A stretch of DNA of 64,000 nt from contig VERI01000003.1 of NCBI GenBank assembly GCA_018882785.1, positions 81,894-145,893 of the forward strand. Direction: 5' to 3'. The position numbers and the translations under genes are program-made. Every line of letters begins with the position of its first letter. Within the stretch, counting starts at the first letter, position 1. This DNA comes from Burkholderiaceae bacterium. GTDB taxonomy: Bacteria > Pseudomonadota > Gammaproteobacteria > Burkholderiales > Burkholderiaceae_A. A model generated the notes under the pieces. That model was not told the origin of the DNA. It worked only from the letters and a program-made list of their open reading frames with translations, and made no database searches. Below are positions 25,117-34,778 of the stretch, one piece after another.

Positions 25117-25939
25117 ATTTTCCAAACAGGGCATCTGCACAGTAGACCGATCGATGCTGCCCTCCGGTGCAGCCGATGGCAACCGTCAGATAACTGCGAT
25201 GTTCCTCTGCATGCCGTGGCAGCCATTTTTCAAGATAGGCACCGATGTCTTGGATCATTTCGCGCACAGACTGATGTGAGCTTAAATATTCGATGACGGC
25301 CGCATCCCGGCCATTGAGTGTTTTGAGGTTCGCGATGTAATAGGGGTTGGGCAGGCAGCGGGCATCAAACACCAGGTCTGCATCCATGGGAATGCCGTCT
25401 TTGAATGCAAAGGACTGAAAGAGCACCGTAAGCGGCGCGTTTTCTAAATCCAGGATCTCTTTGACCCATCGACGCAACACCTGTGGCTGCAGGTCGCTGG
25501 TATCCAGCGGCATACCCAGCGGCTCTATATCGGCCAGCATCTCACGCTCCTGGGCAATACAGTCCATCAGCGTCTGGACCTGGTCTTGTCCAAATACATT
25601 TTGTGCCTTCAACATCTGGCTTAAGGGATGCCGTCGACGTGTTTCAGAATAACGCTGCACAAGCGTCTCGTCGCGCGCGTTTAGAAAGAGCACTTTGACA
25701 TCGTGACCATCGTGTCGGATGCGTTCAAGACTCTGAGAAAGTTGACTCAATGAGCCAGCCGTGCGCGCATCTACCGCGACAGCAAGCTGCGCGAGCCCAC
25801 CCTGCCGCAGGCTGACCAGTGCCTGTTCGAGAAATGCCACCGGCAGGTTATCAATACAGAAGTAGCCCGAGTCCTCCAGCACGTTTAAGGCAACCGATTT
25901 GCCGGAGCCTGACATGCCGGTGACCAGCACAACTTTCAC
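25055..25939 (-). CDS. rapZ: RNase adapter protein RapZ
   Basis: RapZ (YvcJ/YhbJ family) is a P-loop protein. In E. coli it guides RNase E to the GlmZ small RNA and so controls glucosamine-6-phosphate synthase. The 294-residue protein has Walker A GMSGSGKS, the NLPVAFLEQ region, [11 protein letters not shown] and the C-terminal [14 protein letters not shown]. It overlaps hprK by four bases (ATGA) and is the last gene of the rpoN-hpf-ptsN-hprK-rapZ string. Its 3' end runs 62 bases into mutY on the other strand. Confidence 0.95.
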   Translation of the reverse strand: MKVVLVTGMSGSGKSVALNVLEDSGYFCIDNLPVAFLEQALVSLRQGGLAQLAVAVDARTAGSLSQLSQSLERIRHDGHDVKVLFLNARDETLVQRYSETRRRHPLSQMLKAQNVFGQDQVQTLMDCIAQEREMLADIEPLGMPLDTSDLQPQVLRRWVKEILDLENAPLTVLFQSFAFKDGIPMDADLVFDARCLPNPYYIANLKTLNGRDAAVIEYLSSHQSVREMIQDIGAYLEKWLPRHAEEHRSYLTVAIGCTGGQHRSVYCADALFGKFKGAYSCSVRHRSLSQRGKA

Positions 25940-26877
25940 GGGGCCTGATCCGGAGCGGAGAGCTGCTGCATCGCGGCCTGCTGCCGCTCAACAAATTCCT
26001 GCATGGTGTCGATACCGCGCAGGCTAAGCACCAGGTTACGCACGGCGGCTTCAACCAGCACAGCGAGATTTCGTCCGGCGGCAACAGGGATGACGACCTT
26101 GCGAATCGGCAGGCCCATGACATCTTGGGTCATCGCCTCGAGTGGAAGCCGCTCGAATTCGTTCATGACACTGCGTCGAATCAGCTGCACGATTAATTTC
26201 AGCCGCATCTTTCTGCGCACCGAGGTCTCACCAAAAATCGCACGGATGTCCAATAGCCCCAGGCCGCGCACCTCCAGCAGATTTTGTAACAGTGGCGGAC
26301 AGCGTCCCTCGACTGCATCGGGCGCGATACGTGTGAACTCGACCACATCATCGGCGATCAGGCCATGGCCCCGGGTAATAAGCTCAAGTCCAAGCTCACT
26401 TTTTCCAAGGCCGGATTCACCTGCAATCAGCACGCCCATGCCCAGAACATCCATGAATACACCATGCATCTGGGTCTGAGGCGCCAGCGTGCGGGCCAGC
26501 TGTGCCCGCAGTATCTCAATGACCTGGCCCGCAGACACTGTCGTTCGCAGCAGAGGCAGCGACTCACGTTCGCAGGCAGTGAATAATTCCGCAGGGGGAA
26601 TCTCGTCGTCGGCGATGATGATAGCGGGCGGATGGCCGGCGATCAGTTCGGCAGTCAGATAGTTTTTGCGTTGCGGATCAAGACGGTTGTAATACGCCAC
26701 CTCGGGCGTTCCCATAATCTGAATGCGATTCGGGTGGATCAGATTTAAGTGCCCAATCAGATCGGCACTCTCAGTCGATGGCCCGCTGATTTTGCGGCCG
26801 GCGCCACCTTGTCCCGTTAGGAAACTGAGCTTTAACGTCTCCGCGTTTTCGTCAAAGAGCGCTTTTACGTCAAGCAC
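25936..26877 (-). CDS. hprK: HPr kinase/phosphorylase
   Basis: HprK phosphorylates HPr on a serine and reverses it. The 313-residue protein has an N-terminal domain of about 130 residues, the P-loop [15 protein letters not shown], the [15 protein letters not shown] region and the signature [16 protein letters not shown]. In Gram-negative bacteria with incomplete PTS systems this kinase links HPr to regulation and not to sugar uptake. It overlaps ptsN by eight bases and rapZ by four. Confidence 0.96.
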   Translation of the reverse strand: MLDVKALFDENAETLKLSFLTGQGGAGRKISGPSTESADLIGHLNLIHPNRIQIMGTPEVAYYNRLDPQRKNYLTAELIAGHPPAIIIADDEIPPAELFTACERESLPLLRTTVSAGQVIEILRAQLARTLAPQTQMHGVFMDVLGMGVLIAGESGLGKSELGLELITRGHGLIADDVVEFTRIAPDAVEGRCPPLLQNLLEVRGLGLLDIRAIFGETSVRRKMRLKLIVQLIRRSVMNEFERLPLEAMTQDVMGLPIRKVVIPVAAGRNLAVLVEAAVRNLVLSLRGIDTMQEFVERQQAAMQQLSAPDQAP

Positions 26878-27334
26878 GGGCAGGCTGCCAGGCTTCCAGG
26901 GCCCGGTGCAGGGCCTGCGGGTCTGTCTCCGTACTCAGCAGATCGCGCATCTGTCGATCGGACAGCATCTCTGCAACCTCGGAGAGAATCTCAAGATGCT
27001 GCTGTGTCGCCTGCTCGGGAACAAGAAGAAACAGTAAAAGACTGACTGGTTTTCCATCCGGCGCATCAAAGGGCACCGGCTCGGATAGTCGCACCAGGGC
27101 GGCGACTGCCTCTTTCAGGCCCTTAATGCGGCCATGAGGAATGGCGATGCCTTCTCCTAGACCGGTCGAGCCGAGTCGCTCTCGGGCAAACAACGAGTCA
27201 AATACCTTGACCCGGGCAATGCCTTGATTGTTTTCAAACAACAGCCCAGCCTGTTCAAAGACACGCTTTTTGCTGCTGGCTTCGAGACCAACTGCAATGT
27301 TGGCCAGGGGTAAAAGCTGGCTAATGCGGTTCAT
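26870..27334 (-). CDS. ptsN: Nitrogen PTS IIA protein (EIIA-Ntr)
   Basis: PtsN is a phosphorelay regulator of nitrogen, potassium and envelope functions and is not a transporter. The 154-residue EIIA domain has the phosphorylatable histidine in [11 protein letters not shown] and the region [20 protein letters not shown]. It lies between hpf and hprK. The 64-base gap after hpf shows no clear terminator. ptsH and ptsI are not in the window. Confidence 0.95.
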   Translation of the reverse strand: MNRISQLLPLANIAVGLEASSKKRVFEQAGLLFENNQGIARVKVFDSLFARERLGSTGLGEGIAIPHGRIKGLKEAVAALVRLSEPVPFDAPDGKPVSLLLFLLVPEQATQQHLEILSEVAEMLSDRQMRDLLSTETDPQALHRALEAWQPARA

Positions 27335-27398
27335 TGCTCCGCCTCGTCATATCGAGAGGCCGGATTATAGATCTTTTGTTGCGCTGCGCTAAGTCGTC

Positions 27399-27725
27399 TC
27401 AGGGGGAGATCTGCTGGTCGGCCCCCTGGCCGCGGTGTACGCCGGGCCGGTGGGTTTCCTTGTACCGGACGACCTGCCGATCCAGCTTATCGGCCAGAAG
27501 ATCAATAGCTGCATACAGATCGTTATGGCTGGCCTCGCAGTGGACGTCCTTGCCGGGCAGGTGCACCGTGACTTCGGCAATCTGGTTCAGTTTCTGGACA
27601 CTGAGCACCACGTGGACCTCATTGACGTGATCGAAATGTCGCCAAGTTCGGCCAAACTTCTGATCAACATAGTGGCGAATCGAGTCGGTAATGTCGATGT
27701 GGTGCCCCTTGACCGTCAAATGCAT
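27399..27725 (-). CDS. hpf: Ribosome hibernation promoting factor, short form
   Basis: HPF binds the 30S subunit and promotes inactive 100S ribosomes in stationary phase. The 108-residue protein has a single ribosome-binding domain (MHLTVKGHHIDITDSIRHYV to ADKLDRQVVRYKE, quoted at its ends) with a short polar tail, matching the short HPF class. It starts 14 bases after rpoN, a classic proteobacterial pair. Confidence 0.95.
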   Translation of the reverse strand: MHLTVKGHHIDITDSIRHYVDQKFGRTWRHFDHVNEVHVVLSVQKLNQIAEVTVHLPGKDVHCEASHNDLYAAIDLLADKLDRQVVRYKETHRPGVHRGQGADQQISP

Positions 27726-27739
27726 GGTCCTGCCTCCTA

Positions 27740-29215
27740 TCAGAGTTTTTTGCGTTGGCTGACAGGCTCAATTCTGAGCGCTTCTCGATACTTTGCAATC
27801 GTGCGCCGCGCAACTTGGACACCCTCCTGGCCAAACCGATCGGAAAGCTGTTGATCCGACAAGGGTTTTCGGGGATCTTCCTCGGCAATCCACTGGCGGA
27901 TCTTGGCCTGGATGGCCGTCGAGGAGGCCACCCCCCCGCCCTCGGTTTTGACATGGCTGGTGAAGAAGTATTTCAGCTCGAAGGTGCCGCGGGGCGTCAG
28001 GATGTATTTGTTGGTCGTGACCCGTGACACGGTTGACTCGTGCAATTCGCAGCGCTCGGCAATCTCGCGGAGCACCAGGGGCCGCATAGCGATCTCGCCC
28101 TCTTCAAAAAATGCCTGCTGCTCAATCGCAATGGCCTGCGAGACGCGCAGGATCGTATCGAATCGTTGCTGAATGTTTTTAATTACCCATCGTGCCTCTT
28201 GCAGCTGGGCCGCCATGCTGCTGGCCCGTTCCTGTCGAATCAGTTCTGCGTAGAGTGGATTAATGGATAGTTTCGGAACGGCGGATTCATTCAGCCGCAC
28301 CTGCCACTTATTGCCTGAACGGGCATTGCCTTTAAAGGCGATCACGTCAGGAATGATCGTCTCGGCAGCCTCATCCTGAAAATCAGCGCCGGGTTTTGGC
28401 TGAAGGCTTTTAATCAGGTCGACAGCAGATTTCAGCAGATCACGATCACAGCGCAGGCGGGCACACAATCCATTAAATTCACGCGCTCCCAGGGCCTGCA
28501 GCAGAGATTCATCATTGACAAGCTGTTGGGCAAGGTCAATGCGAGTGAGCATCGCCTCGCCTGTCTCATGATCTTCGGCCAGGGATCTCAGGCGGATTAA
28601 CTGGAGCTGCAGACATTCCTGAAGCGACCGCGCACCGACACCGATGGGATCCAGATGCTGCAGCAAGGTGAGTCCAAGCTGCAGCTCGTCTGCGTCTAGC
28701 CGTTCGCCGAATAGCGCGATAAATCCCTCTGCGACACTGGCCTCGAGATCTTCAAGGCTTTCGCGCAGATAGCCGTCATCGTCCAGCGACTCAATGAGCG
28801 TATCGAGCCATGCACGATCGCGGTCCGACAGGTTCATGCTGTGCGCCTGTTCACGCAGATGGGCACGCAGGCTGGTGGGCTCAGCCCGCTGGTTGTCCCA
28901 CCAGTCCGAGTCGTCATCGTTGCCGCTACGCGAACCGCCAGCAGACCAGCTCTCTGCAGAGCCTGCCAACCCTTCGCCCGCGAAATCGTCTTGCGTGCTG
29001 CTATCGGCAGTGGTGGTCTCGGCTGGTGTGGATTCGCCCGCCGAGGAGGCGGTCTCAGAGACTTCGAGCAGCGGATTTTCCGAGAGAAATCGATCCACCT
29101 CCTGCTCGAGTTCTGCCGTTGACATCTGCAACAGTCGAATCGATTGCTGCAGCTGAGGGGTCAGTGCGAGCTGCTGTGAGGTTCGAAGGCCGAGAGAAGG
29201 TTTAATGGAGGCCAT
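27740..29215 (-). CDS. rpoN: RNA polymerase sigma-54 factor
   Basis: Sigma-54 directs transcription that needs enhancer-binding activators, for nitrogen metabolism and other functions. The 491-residue protein has a Gln/Leu-rich activator-binding region I (LRTSQQLALTPQLQQSIRLLQ in part), an acidic region II (about 60-120), a core-binding domain, a helix-turn-helix around IAERCELHESTVSRVTTNKY, and the RpoN box ARRTIAKYRE near the C-terminus. It follows lptB by five bases. Confidence 0.97.
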   Translation of the reverse strand: MASIKPSLGLRTSQQLALTPQLQQSIRLLQMSTAELEQEVDRFLSENPLLEVSETASSAGESTPAETTTADSSTQDDFAGEGLAGSAESWSAGGSRSGNDDDSDWWDNQRAEPTSLRAHLREQAHSMNLSDRDRAWLDTLIESLDDDGYLRESLEDLEASVAEGFIALFGERLDADELQLGLTLLQHLDPIGVGARSLQECLQLQLIRLRSLAEDHETGEAMLTRIDLAQQLVNDESLLQALGAREFNGLCARLRCDRDLLKSAVDLIKSLQPKPGADFQDEAAETIIPDVIAFKGNARSGNKWQVRLNESAVPKLSINPLYAELIRQERASSMAAQLQEARWVIKNIQQRFDTILRVSQAIAIEQQAFFEEGEIAMRPLVLREIAERCELHESTVSRVTTNKYILTPRGTFELKYFFTSHVKTEGGGVASSTAIQAKIRQWIAEEDPRKPLSDQQLSDRFGQEGVQVARRTIAKYREALRIEPVSQRKKL

Positions 29216-29220
29216 TCGAA

Positions 29221-29970
29221 TTACATTCGAAAGTGTTCCCCAAGGTAGACCTTGCGGACACTGGCATTGGCGATGATTTCTTGGGGGACGCCGCTGGCCA
29301 GCGCCGAGCCCTCGCTGATGATGTAGGCGCGGTCGCAGATGCCCAGGGTCTCGCGGACATTGTGGTCGGTGATCAGCACACCGATCTGACGTTCCTTTAG
29401 AAAACGAACAATGCGCTGAATCTCAATCACTGCGATCGGATCCACGCCTGCAAATGGCTCATCGAGCAAAATGAATCGCGGTGATGTTGCCAGCGCCCGG
29501 GCGATCTCTACCCGCCGTCGTTCTCCCCCTGACAGGGAGACCGCCATGTTGTTACGCAGATGCGTGATCTGCAGATCCTCAAGCAGTGTGCTGAGCCGCG
29601 TCTCGATTGCTGTGGCATCCAAGGGCTGGCCTTGATCATCACGCTGAAGCTGCAGGATGGCCCGAATGTTATCGGCCACCGATAGCCTGCGAAACACCGA
29701 GGCCTCCTGAGGAAGGTATGACAAGCCTAAGCGTGCGCGCTGATGAATGGGCATTCGGGCAAGATTTTTTCCGTCCATAAGAATCTCGCCTGCATCAGAC
29801 CGCACCAGTCCCACAATCATGTAAAAGCTTGTGGTCTTGCCGGCGCCATTTGGACCCAGCAGGCCGACCACTTCGCCACTCTCGATATGCATCGTCACAT
29901 CCTGGACTACGGTGCGGCCCTTATAGGCCTTGCGCAGTCCGCGTACATCCAGCGTATTGATCTGGCTCAT
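29221..29970 (-). CDS. lptB: LPS export ABC transporter ATPase LptB
   Basis: LptB powers extraction of lipopolysaccharide from the inner membrane with LptF and LptG. The 249-residue ATPase has Walker [10 protein letters not shown], the Q-loop in [11 protein letters not shown], signature LSGGERRR and Walker [14 protein letters not shown] followed by ITDHNVRE. It overlaps lptA by four bases. The lptF and lptG genes are elsewhere, as usual. Confidence 0.97.
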   Translation of the reverse strand: MSQINTLDVRGLRKAYKGRTVVQDVTMHIESGEVVGLLGPNGAGKTTSFYMIVGLVRSDAGEILMDGKNLARMPIHQRARLGLSYLPQEASVFRRLSVADNIRAILQLQRDDQGQPLDATAIETRLSTLLEDLQITHLRNNMAVSLSGGERRRVEIARALATSPRFILLDEPFAGVDPIAVIEIQRIVRFLKERQIGVLITDHNVRETLGICDRAYIISEGSALASGVPQEIIANASVRKVYLGEHFRM

Positions 29971-30512
29971 GGCCGTCTGCCGGGCATCAGGACCATGCGC
30001 GATCGGGGCTGGCCTTCTGCAGAATCCACCTGGTAACGCTCGGTCAGGTTGTTATAGGTGAGCGCATCTCCAGCCACCTGATCCTTCAGCACATCGCCCT
30101 CGAGCCGGCGCAAAATGGCATTGCGGGTAAGGGTCACCACCTCCTGTTTACCGTCGTAGTCAAGCTGCGAGGCCTCGCCTTCCATGAACTCATTGACGCC
30201 CTCGCGCTTTTGACGAAATCGGGCGGGTCCCCCGGTCATGGTGCCGAAATAATTTCCAGAGCTGTCCTGCCAGAGCTGCAGCCGATCGCCACGCATGATC
30301 AGCGTGCCCTTGGTCAGCACCACGTTGCCTGTAAATGTGGTGATCTGTTTCTGGTCGTCGTGGTTAAGCCGGTCGGCATCGATGGTCGTGGGCTTGTCGC
30401 GATCGGCCTTCTCTGCCCAGGCAGGACCGACTGCGAAGACCAGCATGGCCAGCAGCGGAGCGCGCAGCAGTCGTATCAACGCAGACGGAGAGCAGGACCA
30501 CACGCGCCTCAT
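29967..30512 (-). CDS. lptA: LPS transport periplasmic protein LptA
   Basis: LptA forms the periplasmic bridge for lipopolysaccharide between LptC and LptD. The 181-residue protein has a signal peptide (core [14 protein letters not shown]) and an OstA-like beta-jellyroll ([19 protein letters not shown], then [17 protein letters not shown]). It overlaps lptC and lptB by four bases each, indicating tight coupling. Confidence 0.95.
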   Translation of the reverse strand: MRRVWSCSPSALIRLLRAPLLAMLVFAVGPAWAEKADRDKPTTIDADRLNHDDQKQITTFTGNVVLTKGTLIMRGDRLQLWQDSSGNYFGTMTGGPARFRQKREGVNEFMEGEASQLDYDGKQEVVTLTRNAILRRLEGDVLKDQVAGDALTYNNLTERYQVDSAEGQPRSRMVLMPGRRP

Positions 30513-31093
30513 GGCCGACGCTCCTTGGGCACAACCATTCGCGATTCCGAGACGATCTCGATACGCTGGGTCTTCTGGTCAAATCGCATGCCCACGCCCT
30601 GAAGTGTCGATAGGCCGCGCTCCACCAAGACCGGCGCATCGGTGGTGGCCTGCTCTTCGCGGACCAAGACCGTTGCCCTGCTGGTGGTGATTTTCGCTGC
30701 TGGCTGGCCATCAAATGGATCGCGCTGAATTCGGACATTGCCCTCCAGGTCGACCTGATTCTGCTGACGGGTGGTAACGGCCTGGTCGGCCTGCATGACT
30801 GTCTTGGGCCGTGATGTATCCAGAGACACCATCACGGGACGTTCGATTACGCTTCGGTCGGCCTGCTCATTAAACGTAATGCGCGCTGCATCGAGCCGAT
30901 ACAAGGCCTGGCCTTGCGGATTACTGCGCGTGATGCGTGGATTTTCGATTATCGCGTTCGGCCCTTCACTTTTCACAGCCGCAGAGTCAAGACGCGCACG
31001 CTGCAAGACCTGATTGAGCCCCCAGGATGCCGCAGCAAGAACGGCAAACAGACCAATCGATATCGTGTTACCAAGCCATTCGGGCTGCTTCAT
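30509..31093 (-). CDS. lptC: LPS export protein LptC
   Basis: LptC is the inner-membrane anchored partner that passes lipopolysaccharide to LptA. The 194-residue protein has one N-terminal helix (about 9-27) and a periplasmic jellyroll (ENPRITRSNPQGQALYRLDA and VDLEGNVRIQR). The start at ATG 31093 is chosen because it overlaps the kdsC stop (ATGA). The longer frame would lie inside kdsC. Confidence 0.94.
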   Translation of the reverse strand: MKQPEWLGNTISIGLFAVLAAASWGLNQVLQRARLDSAAVKSEGPNAIIENPRITRSNPQGQALYRLDAARITFNEQADRSVIERPVMVSLDTSRPKTVMQADQAVTTRQQNQVDLEGNVRIQRDPFDGQPAAKITTSRATVLVREEQATTDAPVLVERGLSTLQGVGMRFDQKTQRIEIVSESRMVVPKERRP

Positions 31094-31617
31094 CCGCGCG
31101 CCTCGAGAATGAAATCGCAGCAATCCCGCACGGCACCCTGGCCACCCTGGCGCATAGAGATCCAGTGGGCCTGACGCAACACTGCATCAACGGCATTGGG
31201 CACCGCCGCAGCAAAACCAACCCGAGAAAAGACCGCAAGATCTGGAATGTCATCGCCCATGTGGCCGCATCGCTCGGCTGAGATGCGGTGCTCGGCCAGC
31301 ACCGCATCGATGGCACGGCCTTTGTCTTCTGCACCCTGGATGATGATGTCGAGGCCAAGCTCCCGGCCTCGGGCCAGGGTTGCAGCGTGTTCCCGGCCGC
31401 TGAGAATGCCCACCCGAAGACCCGCCTGCTTGAGTGCCTTCAGTCCATGGCCATCGAGCACATGGAATCGTTTGATGGTCTCGCCGGAATGGTCATAGAG
31501 CAGACCGCCATCGGTCATCACGCCATCAACATCAAAAAACATCCACTCGATTTTCTTTGCCCTGCGAATCGCCTCTTGCACATCGAACGGGCGAGTCATG
31601 TGGTCTGAAGAAGGCAT
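31090..31617 (-). CDS. kdsC: 3-deoxy-D-manno-octulosonate 8-phosphate phosphatase
   Basis: KdsC removes the phosphate from KDO-8-P in lipopolysaccharide core synthesis. The 175-residue HAD-family protein has the catalytic FFDVDGVMTDG motif, ILSGREH, the lysine in GAEDKGRAI and the MGDDIPDLAV metal motif. It lacks a cap domain, as expected for KdsC. It follows kdsD by 12 bases. Confidence 0.96.
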   Translation of the reverse strand: MPSSDHMTRPFDVQEAIRRAKKIEWMFFDVDGVMTDGGLLYDHSGETIKRFHVLDGHGLKALKQAGLRVGILSGREHAATLARGRELGLDIIIQGAEDKGRAIDAVLAEHRISAERCGHMGDDIPDLAVFSRVGFAAAVPNAVDAVLRQAHWISMRQGGQGAVRDCCDFILEARG

Positions 31618-31629
31618 CGGGCTGTCGGC

Positions 31630-32646
31630 CTACAGAATCTTGGATTCGAAAAGATCGTGGATGCCGACAGCGCCCTCAAGCCGGCCCGCTGCATCCACAA
31701 CAATCAGGTGATTGATACGCGTGGACTCCATCAAATGAGCCACTTCGCTGGCAAGCCGGTGACGATCAATCGTCTTGGGGCTGCGGCTCATAACGTCATC
31801 GATGACCATGCCGCGAACATCAACGCCCTGAGACAGCACACGCCGCAGATCGCCGTCGGTAAAAATACCCACCACGCGGTCGGATGTATCGACAACGGCC
31901 GTCATGCCCATGCGCTTTGCACTGATCTCTTTAAAGGCCTCCGTTACCGCGGTGCCAAGCAACACCCGTGGCAGCCGGTCATCGGTGCGCATAACATCCT
32001 CGACCCGTACCAGCAGCTGTCGGCCAAGGTTGCCGCCTGGATGCGAGCGGGCAAAGTCTTCCGCACTAAACCCGCGCAGATCGAGCAGCACCAGGGCAAG
32101 TGCATCGCCCAAGGCCAGCGAAGCGGTCGTGCTTGCGGTTGGTGCCAGATTTAAGGGGCAGGCCTCGAGCCTGACAGCAGAATTCAAATGCAGATCGGCG
32201 GCCTTGGCCAGACTGGACTCGGGATTGCCAGTGACTGCGATGAGTGTTGCGCCGAGCCGTTTAATGTGGGGCGCAATCGTTGCCAGTTCTTCGGTCTCGC
32301 CGGAATTGGAAAACGCCAGCACCACGTCATCGATCTGAATCATTCCCAGATCGCCGTGCTGTGCCTCTGCGGGATGTACAAAGTAAGCGGGCGTGCCTGT
32401 CGAGGCGAGCGTTGCTGCAACCTTTCTCGCCACATGGCCTGATTTGCCCATGCCCGACACCACCACGCGGCCAGTGCAATGGAGAATCTTTTCGGCGGCT
32501 TGAACCAACTGATGATCAATCTGATCCAGCAGCCCGAGCACCGCATCAGCCTCAATTCGAATGACCTCCCGCGCCCGTTGGAGGACACGTTCTGCGGAGA
32601 TGCTTGGGCCGCTCTGCTGATGTGGTTTCTTTGCGTGGTTGACCAT
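31630..32646 (-). CDS. kdsD: D-arabinose 5-phosphate isomerase
   Basis: KdsD converts ribulose-5-phosphate to arabinose-5-phosphate for KDO synthesis. The 338-residue protein has an N-terminal SIS domain (GMGKSGHVARKVAATLASTG, HGDLGMI, AFSNSGETEEL) and two C-terminal CBS domains. The frame is open up to 32712, but ATG 32646 gives a length near the family norm (about 328) and is preferred. It is the first gene of the kdsD-kdsC-lptCAB-rpoN string and is divergent from the antiporter gene. Confidence 0.94.
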   Translation of the reverse strand: MVNHAKKPHQQSGPSISAERVLQRAREVIRIEADAVLGLLDQIDHQLVQAAEKILHCTGRVVVSGMGKSGHVARKVAATLASTGTPAYFVHPAEAQHGDLGMIQIDDVVLAFSNSGETEELATIAPHIKRLGATLIAVTGNPESSLAKAADLHLNSAVRLEACPLNLAPTASTTASLALGDALALVLLDLRGFSAEDFARSHPGGNLGRQLLVRVEDVMRTDDRLPRVLLGTAVTEAFKEISAKRMGMTAVVDTSDRVVGIFTDGDLRRVLSQGVDVRGMVIDDVMSRSPKTIDRHRLASEVAHLMESTRINHLIVVDAAGRLEGAVGIHDLFESKIL

Positions 32647-32686
32647 GGTCCGGGCAGTGTCCGTTGTTACACTTGACCCATGGTCA
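32639..32686. promoter_or_regulatory. Repeated TTGACC-ATGGTC motif in a divergent intergenic region
   Basis: TTGACCATGGTC (32639-32650) and TTGACCCATGGTCA (32673-32686) are near copies 34 bases apart. Each is almost palindromic (TGACCATGGTCA would be perfect). The first covers the chosen kdsD start codon. The second lies about 40 bases before the antiporter start. The pair could be a regulatory site for the two divergent genes or chance similarity around a start codon. No factor is recognised. Confidence 0.25.
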
Positions 32687-32726
32687 GGCAGTTTAGCAAA
32701 GGGCGCTAGCAAACTTCATACCAACT

Positions 32727-34721
32727 ATGGATTCGCTACTCGGGGTCATCGTTGTTTTGCTTGCCGTTTCCGTGGGTGCGGTAACGGCAGCGCGGGCGCT
32801 CAAGCTGCCCCCCCTGGTCGGTTATCTGTCGGTCGGGGTCCTGCTCGGGCCACATGCCCTGGCCATGGCACCGGATACCGACGTCACCCGCTGGCTCGCA
32901 GAAATCGGCGTGGTGTTTCTGATGTTTTCCATCGGACTGGAATTTAGCCTGCCGAAACTCCGTGCAATGCGCGGCCTGGTGTTCGGACTTGGCGGCATCC
33001 AGGTCGGCCTCACCCTGCTGCTGGTAGCGGTTCTGGTCGGCCTGACCCAGTCCTGGCATGGCATGTCGTGGCAGGCGGGTGTGGCCTTGGGCGGTGCGCT
33101 GGCGATGTCCTCCACGGCCATGGTCATGCGGCTCGCCGGGGATCGTGGCGAACTTGAGTCCGCCCACGGCAAGCCGGTGGTGGGCGTGCTGCTGTTTCAG
33201 GATCTGGCCGTGGTACCGCTTCTGGTGATGATCCCGGCGTTGTCGGGCCTGTCGGTAGACGGAGATCAGGGACTGGGCTGGGCACTGACACTGGCCATGG
33301 GCAAGTCCTTGCTGGTTCTGGTGTTGGCGCTTCTGATTGGCCAGCAGGTGATTCGCCCCTGGCTGACGGTGGTGGCGCGTCGGAAGTCACAGGAGCTGTT
33401 CACATTAAACGTCCTGCTGATGACCCTGGGCCTGGCACTGATCACCGAGCATGCGGGCCTGTCGCTGGCGCTGGGCGCGTTTCTGGCCGGCATGCTGATC
33501 TCTGAAACCGAGTACCGCTATCAGGTCGAGGCCGATGTCAAACCCTATCGCGATGTACTGATGGGATTATTTTTTATCTCCGTCGGCATGCTGCTGGACT
33601 TCTCCGTGATTGCCGCGCAGTGGCAATGGGTGGCGCTGCTGGTGATCTGCCCGATGGTGTTTAAGTTCGTGCTGATTGCACTGCTGGCAAAGTTTTTCCG
33701 TGTTGGCACAGGCGCATCGCTGAAGACGGGCCTCTGGCTTTGCCAGGCGGGTGAGTTTGGATTTGTGCTGCTCGATCCTGCTGGCCTAAATGGCCTGGTG
33801 CCGCCGTCTGTGCTGCAGCCTGTGCAGGCAGCGATGGTGATCTCGATGCTGCTTGCACCCTTCATCATCGAGCAAAGCGATCGATGGATTCTTCGACTCG
33901 TACGCAATGAATGGTTCATGCGTTCTTTACAAATCCATCGCATTGCCACTCAGACACTCGGATCGGAGCAGCACGTGATTGTCTGCGGCTTTGGCCGCTG
34001 CGGACAAAATCTTTCTCAGATGCTCGATGCGGAAAAAATTCCGTATGTCGCCTTAGACCTTGATCCGCAGAGGACCCGCGAGGCGGCCGCGGCAGGCCAG
34101 TCAGTGGTGTTTGGTGATGCGGCGCGTCGCGAGACGCTGCTTGCTGCTGGACTTCATCGTGCATCTATTCTTGTGATTACCTATGCCGACCGCGCGTCAG
34201 CGATCCATGTGATCAATACCGCCCGGCAGCTCGCCCCTGCGCTTCCGATCGTGGTCAGGTCTCGCGATGACAGTGATCTGGGAAGCCTGCGTGCAGCGGG
34301 CGCGACCGAGGTGGTGCCCGAGGTGGTCGAGGGCAGCCTGATGCTGGCCTCGCACGCCCTCGCGTTGGCAGGGGTGCCGCTGCATCGGGTGCTGCGTCGT
34401 GTACGTGAGGTGCGCGATAGCCGTTACGCCATGCTGCGTGGCTATTTTCATGGATCGGTTGATGATGCGAGCGAGCGCAGCGCAGAGGTACTTTTGAAAT
34501 CATTCTCGGTGCCCGCGACCTCATCCTCGGTGGGGATGACACTCGGAGCCTTAAGACTTGATGAAACTGGTGTCGAAATCACCAGCCTGCGACGCGGACG
34601 AGATCGTCTCGCCATCACCGATGAACTGGTGATTCAGGCCAATGATGTAATCGTCATGCGTGGAGCAAGCGAGGCCTTGGCAGTTGCCGAGGAGACCTTA
34701 AGCGGCGCACGGAACTCTTAA
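32727..34721 (+). CDS. Monovalent cation:proton antiporter, CPA2 family with RCK domain
   Basis: A 664-residue KefB/YbaL-like protein. Residues 1 to about 385 form a Na+/H+ exchanger domain with many helices (ALKLPPLVGYLSVGVLLGPHA, MFSIGLEF, LFQDLAVVPLLV). A TrkA-N Rossmann domain follows (HVIVCGFGRCGQNLSQML, GDAARRETLLAAGL), then a TrkA-C domain at the end. It should exchange K+ or Na+ for protons under nucleotide control. No KefF/KefG-type accessory gene is adjacent. It is divergent from kdsD. Confidence 0.9.
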   Translation: MDSLLGVIVVLLAVSVGAVTAARALKLPPLVGYLSVGVLLGPHALAMAPDTDVTRWLAEIGVVFLMFSIGLEFSLPKLRAMRGLVFGLGGIQVGLTLLLVAVLVGLTQSWHGMSWQAGVALGGALAMSSTAMVMRLAGDRGELESAHGKPVVGVLLFQDLAVVPLLVMIPALSGLSVDGDQGLGWALTLAMGKSLLVLVLALLIGQQVIRPWLTVVARRKSQELFTLNVLLMTLGLALITEHAGLSLALGAFLAGMLISETEYRYQVEADVKPYRDVLMGLFFISVGMLLDFSVIAAQWQWVALLVICPMVFKFVLIALLAKFFRVGTGASLKTGLWLCQAGEFGFVLLDPAGLNGLVPPSVLQPVQAAMVISMLLAPFIIEQSDRWILRLVRNEWFMRSLQIHRIATQTLGSEQHVIVCGFGRCGQNLSQMLDAEKIPYVALDLDPQRTREAAAAGQSVVFGDAARRETLLAAGLHRASILVITYADRASAIHVINTARQLAPALPIVVRSRDDSDLGSLRAAGATEVVPEVVEGSLMLASHALALAGVPLHRVLRRVREVRDSRYAMLRGYFHGSVDDASERSAEVLLKSFSVPATSSSVGMTLGALRLDETGVEITSLRRGRDRLAITDELVIQANDVIVMRGASEALAVAEETLSGARNS

Positions 34722-34778
34722 CGGCCAATCGGACCTAAAATAAGGCCCCTTCTTCTCCGCCGACCTGAAAGCACCCCT

